From CAZPHI01 sp964586425 (lineage in GTDB: Bacteria > Bacillota > Clostridia > Lachnospirales > Lachnospiraceae): a DNA stretch of 45,430 nucleotides. The DNA lies in contig CAZPHI010000013.1 in assembly GCA_964586425.1 (NCBI GenBank), positions 1-45,430 on the forward strand, given 5' to 3'. Of this stretch, positions 36,698 through 45,160 are shown in pieces (the stretch's first letter is position 1; every line of letters begins with the position of its first letter). The notes below the pieces were generated by a model that was not told where the DNA came from, ran no database searches, and saw only the letters and a list, made by a program, of their open reading frames with translations. Position numbers and translations under genes: made by a program.

Positions 36698-38245
36698 ATG
36701 AAGTATATTCTTGATAAAGACAATATGAAGGAAATTGATAGGATATCAATTGAAGAATATGGTATACCATCGCTTGTACTTATGGAAAGAGCAGCTCTTT
36801 CAGTGGCGGAATATATAGAGAAAAAATTAATTAAAACGGGAAAAGAGAGAATTATATGTGTCTGTTCATGTGGTAATAATGGCGCGGATGGTCTTGCTGC
36901 GGCGAGAATTCTCAGCGATAAAGGATATAATTGTGACGTTCGGATTGTATCAGCTAATGCTAAGAAAACCAGTGAATTTGAACATCAGCTTAATATAATT
37001 GCAAGATATCCTGATATCAACAAGATAAGCAAAGTTGATTATTCTGCATATAATATAATTGTGGATGCGATGTTTGGAATAGGGCTTTCAAGGGATATGT
37101 CGGGAGTATATGCTAATGAGGCTGAATTAATTAATGCAGCAGACGCTAAAGTAGTGGCGGTTGACATTCCTTCAGGTATTAATTCCTCTACTGGAATGGT
37201 AATGGGAAAGTGTGTCAAAGCAGATTACACGATAACATTCGGATATAAGAAGCTGGGATTGGTAATGTATCCAGGAGCATTATATTGTGGGAAAAATGTT
37301 GTGGCAGATGCAGGCTTTACAAGAAAAGCAATTGATAAAGTCAAAAAATACACCTATTATACCAAGTCAGACCTGTCATTACTGCCAAAAAGACGCAAGG
37401 ATTCTAATAAGGGAACTTATGGGAAGGTACTTGTAATTGCAGGCTCGAAGATAATGGGTGGTGCAGCCTACCTTTCGGCTGCAGCAGCGATGAGAAGTGG
37501 CGCTGGTATGGTTAAAATCATAACGCATATTGATAACAAAGCATTTATCCTAAAGCTCTTGCCAGAAGCAATGATTAGCACATATGATGATTCAACATCA
37601 GAAGAAGAGTATATGAGTATTATTGAAGATGGCGTGAACTGGGCATCAGTGGTAGTGGCAGGCCCGGGAATGGGAACATCTGAACAGGCTAACACTATTG
37701 TTAAGCTTCTTTTGGAATCAAAAGCGTTGGATAATAAACCATTAATTGCGGATGCAGACATACTTAATATTCTGAGCGGACAAAAGAGACTGAATCAGAA
37801 GTTTAAGACTTTCTGCAAGTCTCACAAAGTTATAATTACTCCACATGTGGGTGAGATGTCGCGATTAACGGATAAGAGGATTGATGAGGTGAAAACCTCA
37901 CTTATTGATACAGCTAGAGAATATGCAGAAGAATATAATCTTATCTGTGTATTAAAAGATGCAAGGACAATAGTTGCAGATAATAACGGAATGGTGTATA
38001 TTAATGTTTCAGGTAATGATGGAATGTCAACCGCAGGTTCAGGTGATGTATTAACTGGAATAATAGCAGGTATAATTGCAGGTATTAATATCGATTCAGC
38101 AGATGATGATATATGTTATAAATTAGTGTCATTAGCCGTATATATTCACGGATTAAGTGGCGATAAAGCAGCATCATTACTGGGAAAACGTTCAATGAAG
38201 GCCGGCGATATAGTTGATAATATAAGCCGAGTTTTAAAATTATAA
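36698..38245 (+). CDS. nnr: bifunctional NAD(P)HX epimerase / ADP-dependent dehydratase
   Basis: Repairs hydrated NADH and NADPH. The N-terminal epimerase (YjeF-N) shows CGNNGADGLAAARIL, VDAMFGIGLSR and VAVDIPSGINSSTG. The C-terminal kinase-like dehydratase (YjeF-C) shows GKVLVIAGS, VVAGPGMG and the nucleotide motif TAGSGDVLTGIIAG. The fused 515-residue arrangement is the usual bacterial one. The start is ATG 36698, four bases after GGGAGG; an in-frame GTG at 36671 is out of range of any ribosome site. Downstream is alr. Confidence 0.93.
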   Translation: MKYILDKDNMKEIDRISIEEYGIPSLVLMERAALSVAEYIEKKLIKTGKERIICVCSCGNNGADGLAAARILSDKGYNCDVRIVSANAKKTSEFEHQLNIIARYPDINKISKVDYSAYNIIVDAMFGIGLSRDMSGVYANEAELINAADAKVVAVDIPSGINSSTGMVMGKCVKADYTITFGYKKLGLVMYPGALYCGKNVVADAGFTRKAIDKVKKYTYYTKSDLSLLPKRRKDSNKGTYGKVLVIAGSKIMGGAAYLSAAAAMRSGAGMVKIITHIDNKAFILKLLPEAMISTYDDSTSEEEYMSIIEDGVNWASVVVAGPGMGTSEQANTIVKLLLESKALDNKPLIADADILNILSGQKRLNQKFKTFCKSHKVIITPHVGEMSRLTDKRIDEVKTSLIDTAREYAEEYNLICVLKDARTIVADNNGMVYINVSGNDGMSTAGSGDVLTGIIAGIIAGINIDSADDDICYKLVSLAVYIHGLSGDKAASLLGKRSMKAGDIVDNISRVLKL

Positions 38246-38254
38246 AAAGGAGAT

Positions 38255-38272
38255 ATGCACTGTTTTGTGCAT
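38255..38272 (+). other. hairpin between ribosome site and start codon of alr
   Basis: ATGCAC (38255-38260) pairs with GTGCAT (38267-38272) around a TGTTTT loop. It sits between a strong AAAAAGGAGA (38244-38253) and the alr ATG at 38283. Folding would shorten the effective spacing to roughly a dozen bases, so it may be needed for, or regulate, alr translation. Confidence 0.45.
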
Positions 38273-38282
38273 TATACAGATT

Positions 38283-39476
38283 ATGAACAGGTATTACAGA
38301 GTTTATGCAGATATAGACCTGTCTGCCATTGAGAAGAATGTTGATTCATTAATGAGCATAACAAAAGAAGGAACTAAGGCAATAGCTGTAGTTAAAGCAG
38401 ATGGTTATGGACATGGTGATGTTGCTGTATCTAAAGCAGTTCAAAAAAAAGTAAGTGCTTTTGCAGTCGCAACACTTGATGAAGCAATTAATCTTCGAGA
38501 AAACGGAATTGATAAACCAATTATAATATTAGGATATACGACACCAGACGATTTTGACAGGTTGGTACAGTATGATATTGCTGCAACAGTATTCGATGTA
38601 GAGACAGCAAAACAGCTGTCTAAAGCAGGCAAAAGAGTTGGTAAAAAGGCGCTTTGCCATATAAAGGTTGATACTGGTATGAGAAGGATAGGACTTGAAC
38701 CTGATGAAACCGGTATAGAAGTAGCAAAGCAAATCAAAGCTATGGACTGGGTCGATGCAAGAGGAATATTTACTCATTTTGCAACAGCTGATGAGACAGA
38801 TAAGTCAGGTGCTTACGAGCAGTTTAGAAAATTCACAGCATTTATCCAAAGACTTTCTGAATATGGAATTACATTCGAATATAAGCACTGCTCAAACAGT
38901 GCTGCAATCATTGATATGCCGGATGCCAATCTTGATATGGTAAGGCTTGGAATATCTTTATATGGTATGTATCCATCAGAGGAAGTTAATAAGAAAAAAC
39001 TGATGCTATTCCCAGCACTTGAGTTAAAAAGCCATATTACAATGGTGAAACATATCGGAGTTGGTGAGAAGGTAAGCTATGGTGGAACTTTTGTGACACA
39101 AAGGCCAACTATTCTTGCAACTGTATCTGTCGGCTACGGAGATGGCTATCCAAGGGCACTTTCATCCAAGGGATATGTGCTTGTTAATGGTCATAGAGCT
39201 CCTATTGTTGGTCGTGTATGCATGGACCAGATGATGATAGATGTTACAGATGCTGGAGAGATTAATCGTAATGATATTGTCACCCTTGTTGGAAAAGATG
39301 GTGATAATTACATATCTGTAGAAGAGATAGCAGAGCTTGCGGGAACATTCAATTATGAATTTGTATGTGACCTCGGTAAGCGAATTCCAAGAAATTATTA
39401 TTATGAAGGCAGATATATAGGTAGCAGGGATTATTTCCATGACAAATGGAACATTGATGAACTGGATAGATTATAA
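38283..39476 (+). CDS. alr: alanine racemase
   Basis: A PLP enzyme interconverting L- and D-alanine for peptidoglycan. The lysine that binds PLP is in VVKADGYGHG near the N-terminus. The catalytic Tyr region is KVSYGGTFV, and VGYGDGYPRAL and VGRVCMDQMMID are classic. The 397-residue length is normal. I choose ATG 38283, which matches the usual N-terminus (YYRVYADIDLSAIEKN). TTG 38265 is an alternative with more normal spacing to the AAAGGAGA site. mazF follows after 65 bases. Confidence 0.94.
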   Translation: MNRYYRVYADIDLSAIEKNVDSLMSITKEGTKAIAVVKADGYGHGDVAVSKAVQKKVSAFAVATLDEAINLRENGIDKPIIILGYTTPDDFDRLVQYDIAATVFDVETAKQLSKAGKRVGKKALCHIKVDTGMRRIGLEPDETGIEVAKQIKAMDWVDARGIFTHFATADETDKSGAYEQFRKFTAFIQRLSEYGITFEYKHCSNSAAIIDMPDANLDMVRLGISLYGMYPSEEVNKKKLMLFPALELKSHITMVKHIGVGEKVSYGGTFVTQRPTILATVSVGYGDGYPRALSSKGYVLVNGHRAPIVGRVCMDQMMIDVTDAGEINRNDIVTLVGKDGDNYISVEEIAELAGTFNYEFVCDLGKRIPRNYYYEGRYIGSRDYFHDKWNIDELDRL

Positions 39477-39541
39477 ATATTAATTTAACTGAATACACAC
39501 CCGCAGGATGGTAATAATAGCAATAAAGTTATCGATGGAGT

Positions 39542-39901
39542 GTGAGTAAAGTGGTTATAAAACGTGGTGATATATTCTACGCAGATTTAAGACCGGTTAT
39601 TGGCTCAGAACAGGGTGGTATCAGACCGGTGCTGATTATACAGAATGATACAGGGAATAAACACAGTCCAACAGTCATCTGTGCAGCAATTACATCGAAG
39701 ATGAATAAGGCAAAGCTGCCTACACACGTTGAGATTAATGCATGTCGTTATGACATTGTGAAGGATTCAGTTATTTTATTAGAGCAGTTAAGAACAATAG
39801 ACAAAAAGCGTCTTAAGGATAAAGTATGCCATCTTGATAATCAGATTATTGAGAAGGTCGATAAAGCATTACAGGTAAGCCTTGAGATATCAAAGCAATG
39901 A
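39542..39901 (+). CDS. mazF: MazF/PemK-family endoribonuclease toxin, no adjacent antitoxin
   Basis: A 119-residue protein with the MazF/NdoA hallmarks: RGDIFYADLRPVIGSEQGGIRPVLIIQND, with related later segments (ICAAITSK, LLEQLRTIDKKRL). In written form the first motif spans residues 8-36. The family cleaves mRNA at short sequence sites. In Bacillus the order is alr-ndoAI-ndoA; here the gap after alr is only 65 bases and holds no antitoxin gene. The start is GTG 39542 behind ATGGAGTG. The toxin may be controlled by a distant antitoxin, or have been adopted for another role. Confidence 0.92.
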   Translation: MSKVVIKRGDIFYADLRPVIGSEQGGIRPVLIIQNDTGNKHSPTVICAAITSKMNKAKLPTHVEINACRYDIVKDSVILLEQLRTIDKKRLKDKVCHLDNQIIEKVDKALQVSLEISKQ

Positions 39902-39919
39902 AGAAAGGTAAGTGAAGAT

Positions 39920-41230
39920 ATGAGTGAGAGTCACCCCGTTATCGGAGTGTTAATCTTTATACTATTTATCATAATAAGTGGTATATTGTATGGGTATGTT
40001 GCTGCACTTCAGGCAGTTAATGAGAATGACATCAGTGAGAAGATGGAGAATGGGGATGCATTGGCTGCAAAGCTGATGAAACTATTAGATAATCCCAATA
40101 AGCTGACAGATGTTACGCTGATTACAGCAATAATAATTAATATGATTCAGGGTGCCTTTGTAATCGGAATGATTACTAATGGCATAAACAGCATGTGTGA
40201 ATTGTCAGGAACAGATATACATATATTAATTGCAGTTCTGGTATCAATATTAGTATTTATATTCTTTTCTGTGTTTGGAATCATGGTTCCAAGAAAGCTT
40301 GCTGAGCAGAATCCGCACAGATGGCTGTTTGGCTTATATAAGTTTGTAACATTTATTATTATATTGTTTACACCTGTTTCTTTCATAATTACAAAGCTTT
40401 GTAATGTTGTATTAAGAATCGTAGGAATTGACCCATCGTCAATCAATGATAATGTTACTGAAGAAGAAATCATCACAATGGTCAATGAAGGTCATGAGCA
40501 GGGAGTGCTCCTTGCAAGTGAGGCTGAGATGATAACGAATATTGTTGAGTTTGGAGAAAAAGAAGCTAAGGACATTATGACACACAGGGTAAATGTTGTA
40601 GCTTTCGATGTAAACCTGACAATTAACGAAGTGTTTGATATGATTACAGAAGAAAGCTTTTCAAGGTATCCTATATATGATGGCAATATTAATGATATTG
40701 TAGGTGTACTGCATTTTCGTGATTTGGTAAAGGCATATTCTGATGGACATAATAGAAGGTTCGCGTTAAAGGATATGAAGGATGAGATACTTTTTGAAGC
40801 TCATATTATTCCAGAAACGAGAAACATTGATGATTTATTCAAATCAATGCAGGCTGAAAAAGTACATATGGCAGTTGTTATTGATGAATATGGACAGATG
40901 TCTGGTGTTGTTACAATGGAAGATATATTAGAGGAAATAGTTGGTAACATCATGGATGAATATGATGAAGAAGAGACATCCATATACAGACATGACAATG
41001 ATACATATGAGATGGATGGTTCAACTCAGCTTGAAGATATACAGGAATTATTTGATATAGATTTTGACGTTGATGATATAGATACACTTAGTGGTTTCCT
41101 TACATATAAGCATGGAAGTATACCAGAAGAAGGTAATAACTTTACAATTGAATATGGAGGATATATATTTAAGGTAAAAGAAATTGAGAATAAAATAATC
41201 AAAAAAGTATTGGTTTCTAGATGCAAATAA
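39920..41230 (+). CDS. CNNM/CorC (HlyC-type) membrane protein with CBS domains
   Basis: A 436-residue protein: a DUF21/CNNM membrane domain of about four helices (first 155 residues, with FSVFGIMVPRKLAEQNPHR), a CBS pair (about 210-330, with IMTHRVNVVAFDVN, FSRYPIYDGNINDIVGVL and VIDEYGQMSGVVTMEDILEE), and a C-terminal CorC/HlyC domain (about 350-436). The family is linked to magnesium/cobalt efflux or homeostasis; the old hemolysin name is not informative. The ribosome site AAAGGTAAG is moderate. It ends 50 bases before a large hairpin. Confidence 0.88.
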   Translation: MSESHPVIGVLIFILFIIISGILYGYVAALQAVNENDISEKMENGDALAAKLMKLLDNPNKLTDVTLITAIIINMIQGAFVIGMITNGINSMCELSGTDIHILIAVLVSILVFIFFSVFGIMVPRKLAEQNPHRWLFGLYKFVTFIIILFTPVSFIITKLCNVVLRIVGIDPSSINDNVTEEEIITMVNEGHEQGVLLASEAEMITNIVEFGEKEAKDIMTHRVNVVAFDVNLTINEVFDMITEESFSRYPIYDGNINDIVGVLHFRDLVKAYSDGHNRRFALKDMKDEILFEAHIIPETRNIDDLFKSMQAEKVHMAVVIDEYGQMSGVVTMEDILEEIVGNIMDEYDEEETSIYRHDNDTYEMDGSTQLEDIQELFDIDFDVDDIDTLSGFLTYKHGSIPEEGNNFTIEYGGYIFKVKEIENKIIKKVLVSRCK

Positions 41231-41254
41231 TAATGAATTAATTGATAAATTACA

Positions 41255-41283
41255 TTGAAATAATAGCCTTGATGATGTATAAT
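41255..41283 (+). promoter_or_regulatory. promoter of the soluble GGDEF gene
   Basis: TTGAAA (41255-41260), a 17-base spacer and TATAAT (41278-41283). The start point would fall near 41290, inside the left arm of the inverted repeat at 41281-41318. Confidence 0.65.
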
Positions 41284-41324
41284 TAGTGATATAGTACCAA
41301 AGTACCATATCACTAATTCCTTTT
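41281..41324 (+). terminator. large inverted repeat: terminator of the CNNM gene and/or operator
   Basis: A 17-base arm (41281-41297) pairs with 41302-41318 with a single A-C mismatch and a four-base loop; CCTTTTG follows. The stem suits a terminator, though the T run is short. Because the repeat overlaps the -10 and start point of the next promoter, it could also be a repressor-binding palindrome. Confidence 0.65.
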
Positions 41325-41392
41325 GAAGAAAAAATCGGGGAAACAAAAGAGAAAATAGTGACTATAATATTAGTTCAGATAGGAGAGAGCCT

Positions 41393-43189
41393 ATGGTCAA
41401 TATTGATTATAACGCAGGAGATAAGAACTATGTATGTGCGAGGATTACGTTAGACAACAAATACGAAGTCGTATTAGCAGATGATAAATTCGTATCCACA
41501 GTTAATAATAGAATTAGTGGTAAATTTATCGATGTTGTGTATGAAGATGACAAACATCTTTTTAGGAATCTTTTTGATGATGAATGTGATGTAGCATTTC
41601 CAATAAGGATATATAGAGATAATGGGGAATTGAGATGGTATGTTATATTCGTAGTTGAGAGGAACAAAATAGGGACTGAGACAGTATATGTTGACTTGGA
41701 ATTTCGTGATCTTGCAACAATGAATGAAAGATTCTCATACATGGATGATAATATGAATAAATACAGAAACTTTCTGTCACTGTATCAGGGAAGATTTTTT
41801 GAATATGATGTTACAACGAACATATTCAAGATATATTCATATGTTAACAACAGAGTTGATATGTATGAGCTTGATACATTGGATGAATGGAAGAGAAGAC
41901 TTATAAGGCTGGGACAGGTAGATGGAGAGAATCTGGACGCATTAGAGAAGTTATGTAATTCTATCAAAGATGGAGTGGATGTATTCGAACTTCAGATAAA
42001 AACAAGTGTATTCCATAGAGGCGAGAGAAGCGAACAGGCAGTTTTTAGGGGGCATACAATTGTCAGAGGTAATAAAAGATCACTAGTGGTTGGTGTGATC
42101 AATACTTATGATGATAAAACTATGAAAAAGAGAGATTATTATTATTCTGCAGTTGATAGTACCAAGGATTCGGCAACGGGTGTGTTCAATAAAAAGGCCA
42201 TAACAGAGTTTACCATGAACCGTGTGAAAACTTTCAATATGGAAAGACCAGATGCAGTTGCATACTTTATTATATGCGATATTGATAATTTTAAAGCAGT
42301 TAATGATACTTATGGACATATGTTTGGTGATGAGGTAATTCTTACATTCACTAAGAATCTAAAGAAGCTTGTTGATCATTGGGGCACTGTTGGAAGAATC
42401 GGTGGAGATGAATTCTTTGTTTTACTTGAGAATGTTACTGAACTTCAGACTCTTAGACGAATTCTTCATGATGTCAGAGAACTAACACAGGAAGAGCTTA
42501 AGAGAATCAAACCGACATATAAGTTCACATGTTCCATAGGTGTATCCCAGTATGGAAAAGATGGAACAGAATATGAGAGATTATTCAAAATTGCAGATAA
42601 AGCACTATATATTGCAAAAGAAAAAGGAAAAGACAGATTCATTATATATGTGAAAGAGATGCATGGGGAATTTGTTGATGATGAAAAGAGTACTATTTCC
42701 GATGAATTCAATGTAATCGGTAGTTTTGAACGTATGCAGATTGTTAATGATACATATAATATGCTTCGTAAGGGTGGTAAGGAAGTTATATCCGATATAC
42801 TTGATAAATTGATAAAGGAACTTTCGATTGATGGTATCAACGTATATTATGGTAATGATAAAAGAAGAATATATTCTGAAGGCGTTAACAAGTTCATATA
42901 TAATGATGCATCTTATGTTGATGAGAATGATTATATGAATTTATTTGATGAGCATGGTATTAATTATGTAAGTGATATTACAAAGTGTCAGGATGATTAT
43001 GTTGAAGTATATGACATATACCTCAAATCACAGATAAGTGCAATTCTTCAGATAATGATTAAGGATAAGGATGGTAATTTTCAGTGCATGTTTTCTTTTA
43101 ATGTATATGGACATAGGAGACGTAAGTGGAGCGATGAAGATATGAATATGCTCTGGCTTATATGTAATGCAGTGGTAAGCTACCTCTAA
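41393..43189 (+). CDS. soluble diguanylate cyclase with N-terminal sensor region and C-terminal GAF-like region
   Basis: A 598-residue cytoplasmic protein without membrane segments. Residues 1-115 look like a PAS-type fold. A second uncharacterised region (about 125-250) follows. The GGDEF domain (about 260-420) has DSATGVFNKKA, CDIDNFKAVNDTYGHMFGDE and an intact RIGGDEFF loop (near 335). The last 150 residues (from about 440) resemble a GAF-type sensor, ending in KWSDEDMNMLWLICNAV. A central GGDEF flanked by sensor regions is unusual. The ribosome site TAGGAGAG precedes ATG 41393. The stop codon directly abuts the permease start. Confidence 0.85.
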   Translation: MVNIDYNAGDKNYVCARITLDNKYEVVLADDKFVSTVNNRISGKFIDVVYEDDKHLFRNLFDDECDVAFPIRIYRDNGELRWYVIFVVERNKIGTETVYVDLEFRDLATMNERFSYMDDNMNKYRNFLSLYQGRFFEYDVTTNIFKIYSYVNNRVDMYELDTLDEWKRRLIRLGQVDGENLDALEKLCNSIKDGVDVFELQIKTSVFHRGERSEQAVFRGHTIVRGNKRSLVVGVINTYDDKTMKKRDYYYSAVDSTKDSATGVFNKKAITEFTMNRVKTFNMERPDAVAYFIICDIDNFKAVNDTYGHMFGDEVILTFTKNLKKLVDHWGTVGRIGGDEFFVLLENVTELQTLRRILHDVRELTQEELKRIKPTYKFTCSIGVSQYGKDGTEYERLFKIADKALYIAKEKGKDRFIIYVKEMHGEFVDDEKSTISDEFNVIGSFERMQIVNDTYNMLRKGGKEVISDILDKLIKELSIDGINVYYGNDKRRIYSEGVNKFIYNDASYVDENDYMNLFDEHGINYVSDITKCQDDYVEVYDIYLKSQISAILQIMIKDKDGNFQCMFSFNVYGHRRRKWSDEDMNMLWLICNAVVSYL

Positions 43190-43951
43190 ATGGGAGTTAA
43201 ATTGAAGACAGTAGTTAATAAAGGATATATAAGAAAAACATTATTTGTAATATTATGGATAATTATATGGCAGTTGTGCTCGCAGTGGCTGAATATGACG
43301 CTTGTACTTCCGGGACCAGTAGATGTCTGGAAAGCATTAAAAGACTTACTTACTGATAAAACCACGTTAGGAGTCGTTTTACTTAGTACAGTTAATATAA
43401 TGACAGGTTTTATTCTTGCCATGCTTGTCGGCTGCATAGCTGGAATTGCTGGTGGTAAATTCGTAGTCATCGACGAACTTTTATCACCAGTTATTTTCTT
43501 GTGCAAAACTTTGCCGATGGCCTCATTTATTATATTGATACTTATCATCGCGGGTTCCAAAAAGGTATCGGCTGTAACAGCATTTATCGTTACCATCCCG
43601 ATAATATACAACAGCGCTAAAACTGGTGTGTTAAGGACTGACCAAAAGCTGCTTTCCATGGCTAGAGTATTCCATATCAGATGGTATAATACATGGCATT
43701 ACATCTATGGCAAATCAATTCTTAAGGAGCAAAAAAGCGGATGCAAAATAGCTGTTGGAATGGCTTTTAAGGCAGGAATTTCGGCAGAAGTAATTGGAAT
43801 CGCCAAAAAGTCCATAGGTGAAGCAATGTACCTGTCGAAGCTCTACATTGCTACTGATGAACTTATTGCGTGGAGTCTGCTGGTGGTGCTGACTGGATTG
43901 ATTATGGAATTTGCTGTGCTGCAATTGCTGAGACTGCTGGAGAAAATCTAG
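43190..43951 (+). CDS. ABC transporter permease (SsuC/TauC/NitT-like)
   Basis: A 253-residue membrane protein with about six helices. Its spacing matches the nitrate/sulfonate/taurine-type permease family: LVLPGPVDVWKALKDLL near the N-terminus, a cytoplasmic loop around SMARVFHIRWYNTW that contacts the ATPase, and GMAFKAGISAEVIGIAKKSIGEAM. It probably imports a small anion or similar solute. ATG 43190 immediately follows the GGDEF stop. TTG 43202, five bases after GGGAG (43192-43196), is an equally plausible start. The ATPase follows; no substrate-binding protein gene is in the window. Confidence 0.85.
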   Translation: MGVKLKTVVNKGYIRKTLFVILWIIIWQLCSQWLNMTLVLPGPVDVWKALKDLLTDKTTLGVVLLSTVNIMTGFILAMLVGCIAGIAGGKFVVIDELLSPVIFLCKTLPMASFIILILIIAGSKKVSAVTAFIVTIPIIYNSAKTGVLRTDQKLLSMARVFHIRWYNTWHYIYGKSILKEQKSGCKIAVGMAFKAGISAEVIGIAKKSIGEAMYLSKLYIATDELIAWSLLVVLTGLIMEFAVLQLLRLLEKI

Positions 43952-43978
43952 CTTGTTATCTGATAGGAGGGTATGCTG

Positions 43979-44614
43979 ATGGACAGGATAGATGCTATTG
44001 AATTCAGAGACGTGGATGTAGAGTATGATTCAATTAAAATTATAGATGATTTTACCTATGCGTTTGAAAAAGGTAAAAGATATTGTATTATGGGAGAATC
44101 AGGAATTGGCAAAACAACTCTGTTCAACGTCATTATGGGAATAAAAAAGGTTGATGCAGGAAGTGTAATATATTCTGATGAAGCAAAGGAGAATATATCC
44201 GCAGTGTTTCAGGAAGACTGTCTTATAGAGGAGCTTTCAGGAATCAAGAATGTTGCTATAGCTGCGGGAATACCGGCAGGAGAGGCACGTCTGGCGTTAG
44301 AAAGAGTGATGTCTGCGGAAGAAGCAAAAAAGAAAGTAAGTGATATGAGCGGCGGTATGAAGAGGCGTGTTGCAATAGTGCGTGCAATGGAAAAAAAATC
44401 AGCAGTTCTGGTTATGGATGAACCATTGACAGGACTTGATACAGATACAAAAGAAAAGGTAATTAAATATATAAAAGAACATATGAACAATAGGACGTTT
44501 ATACTTATATCACATTCCAAAGAAGAAGCAAAACTTTTTGATACTCAAATTTGTCTATTGACAAAGGGAATACAAGTTGCTACAATTGAGAAAGTGACGA
44601 ATTTTAGTATATAA
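43979..44614 (+). CDS. ABC transporter ATP-binding protein
   Basis: A compact 211-residue ATPase that would power the adjacent permease. Walker A MGESGIGKTT, Q-loop VFQED, a signature of MSGGMKRRVAIVRA (SGGM instead of the usual SGGQ), Walker B VLVMDEPLTGLD, and H-loop LISHSKEEA are all present. ATG 43979 is eight bases after AGGAGG (43965-43970); ATG 43973 is too close to it. The 3' end contains the promoter for ilvN. Confidence 0.9.
   Translation: MDRIDAIEFRDVDVEYDSIKIIDDFTYAFEKGKRYCIMGESGIGKTTLFNVIMGIKKVDAGSVIYSDEAKENISAVFQEDCLIEELSGIKNVAIAAGIPAGEARLALERVMSAEEAKKKVSDMSGGMKRRVAIVRAMEKKSAVLVMDEPLTGLDTDTKEKVIKYIKEHMNNRTFILISHSKEEAKLFDTQICLLTKGIQVATIEKVTNFSI
44558..44586 (+). promoter_or_regulatory. 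promoter for ilvN-ilvC inside the ABC ATPase gene
   Basis: TTGACA (44558-44563), a 17-base spacer and TACAAT (44581-44586), within the last codons of the ATPase gene and about 47 bases before ilvN. The leader is too short for a T-box or a leader-peptide attenuator. Confidence 0.65.
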
Positions 44615-44632
44615 GAAAAGAGTAGATGTTAT

Positions 44633-45124
44633 ATGAGACAAGCAGGATTTTCTATTCTTGTAGATAATTCAGCCGGTGTACTTAGCCGTGTGGCAGGATT
44701 ATTTAGCAGGAGAGGTTACAACATAGACAGTCTTACTGTTGGTGTTACACAGAATCCATTATATTCAAGGATGACAGTAGCGGTTACAGGTGAAGACGAT
44801 GTGCTAGAACAGATCCAGAAACAGCTTAATAAACTTGTAGATGTAAGAGAAATTGTGGAATTGCCAAATGATGCATCAGTTTGCCGTGAACTTATACTTG
44901 TTCAGGTAGAAGCCGGAGTATCTGACAGACAATCAATAATTGCTGTTGCAGATATCTTTAGAGCAAAGATAGTTGATGTATCTGAGAAGTCAATAATGGT
45001 TGAGCTTACTGGTAATCAGACAAAGCTTAATGCATTCACACACTTACTTGGCGATTTTAAAATTACAGAGCTCGCTAGAACTGGATTAACAGGACTTGCA
45101 AGGGGCGCTGCAAACTTAAAATAA
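44633..45124 (+). CDS. ilvN: acetolactate synthase small (regulatory) subunit
   Basis: The 163-residue ACT-domain subunit that gives valine feedback inhibition to acetolactate synthase. The N-terminal ACT domain shows SILVDNSAGVLSRVAGLF followed by RRGYNIDSLTVG and SRMTVAV; the C-terminal domain contains the usual ELILVQV and LTGNQTKLNAF. The catalytic subunit gene ilvB is not upstream, so it must lie elsewhere or downstream. The ribosome site is weak (AAAGAGTAG). Confidence 0.94.
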   Translation: MRQAGFSILVDNSAGVLSRVAGLFSRRGYNIDSLTVGVTQNPLYSRMTVAVTGEDDVLEQIQKQLNKLVDVREIVELPNDASVCRELILVQVEAGVSDRQSIIAVADIFRAKIVDVSEKSIMVELTGNQTKLNAFTHLLGDFKITELARTGLTGLARGAANLK

Positions 45125-45160
45125 TTTATACAATTTTATTTAATTATGGAGGTCATTGAT

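Noticed and set aside
38255..38332. A 25-codon frame starting at ATG 38255 as a real leader peptide of alr
   Set aside because: Its ATG is only two bases from the ribosome site core, too close for normal initiation; kept only as part of the hairpin finding.
43186..43659. A 157-codon minus-strand frame opposite the ABC permease
   Set aside because: Shadow of the permease; its hydrophobicity reflects the membrane helices on the other strand.
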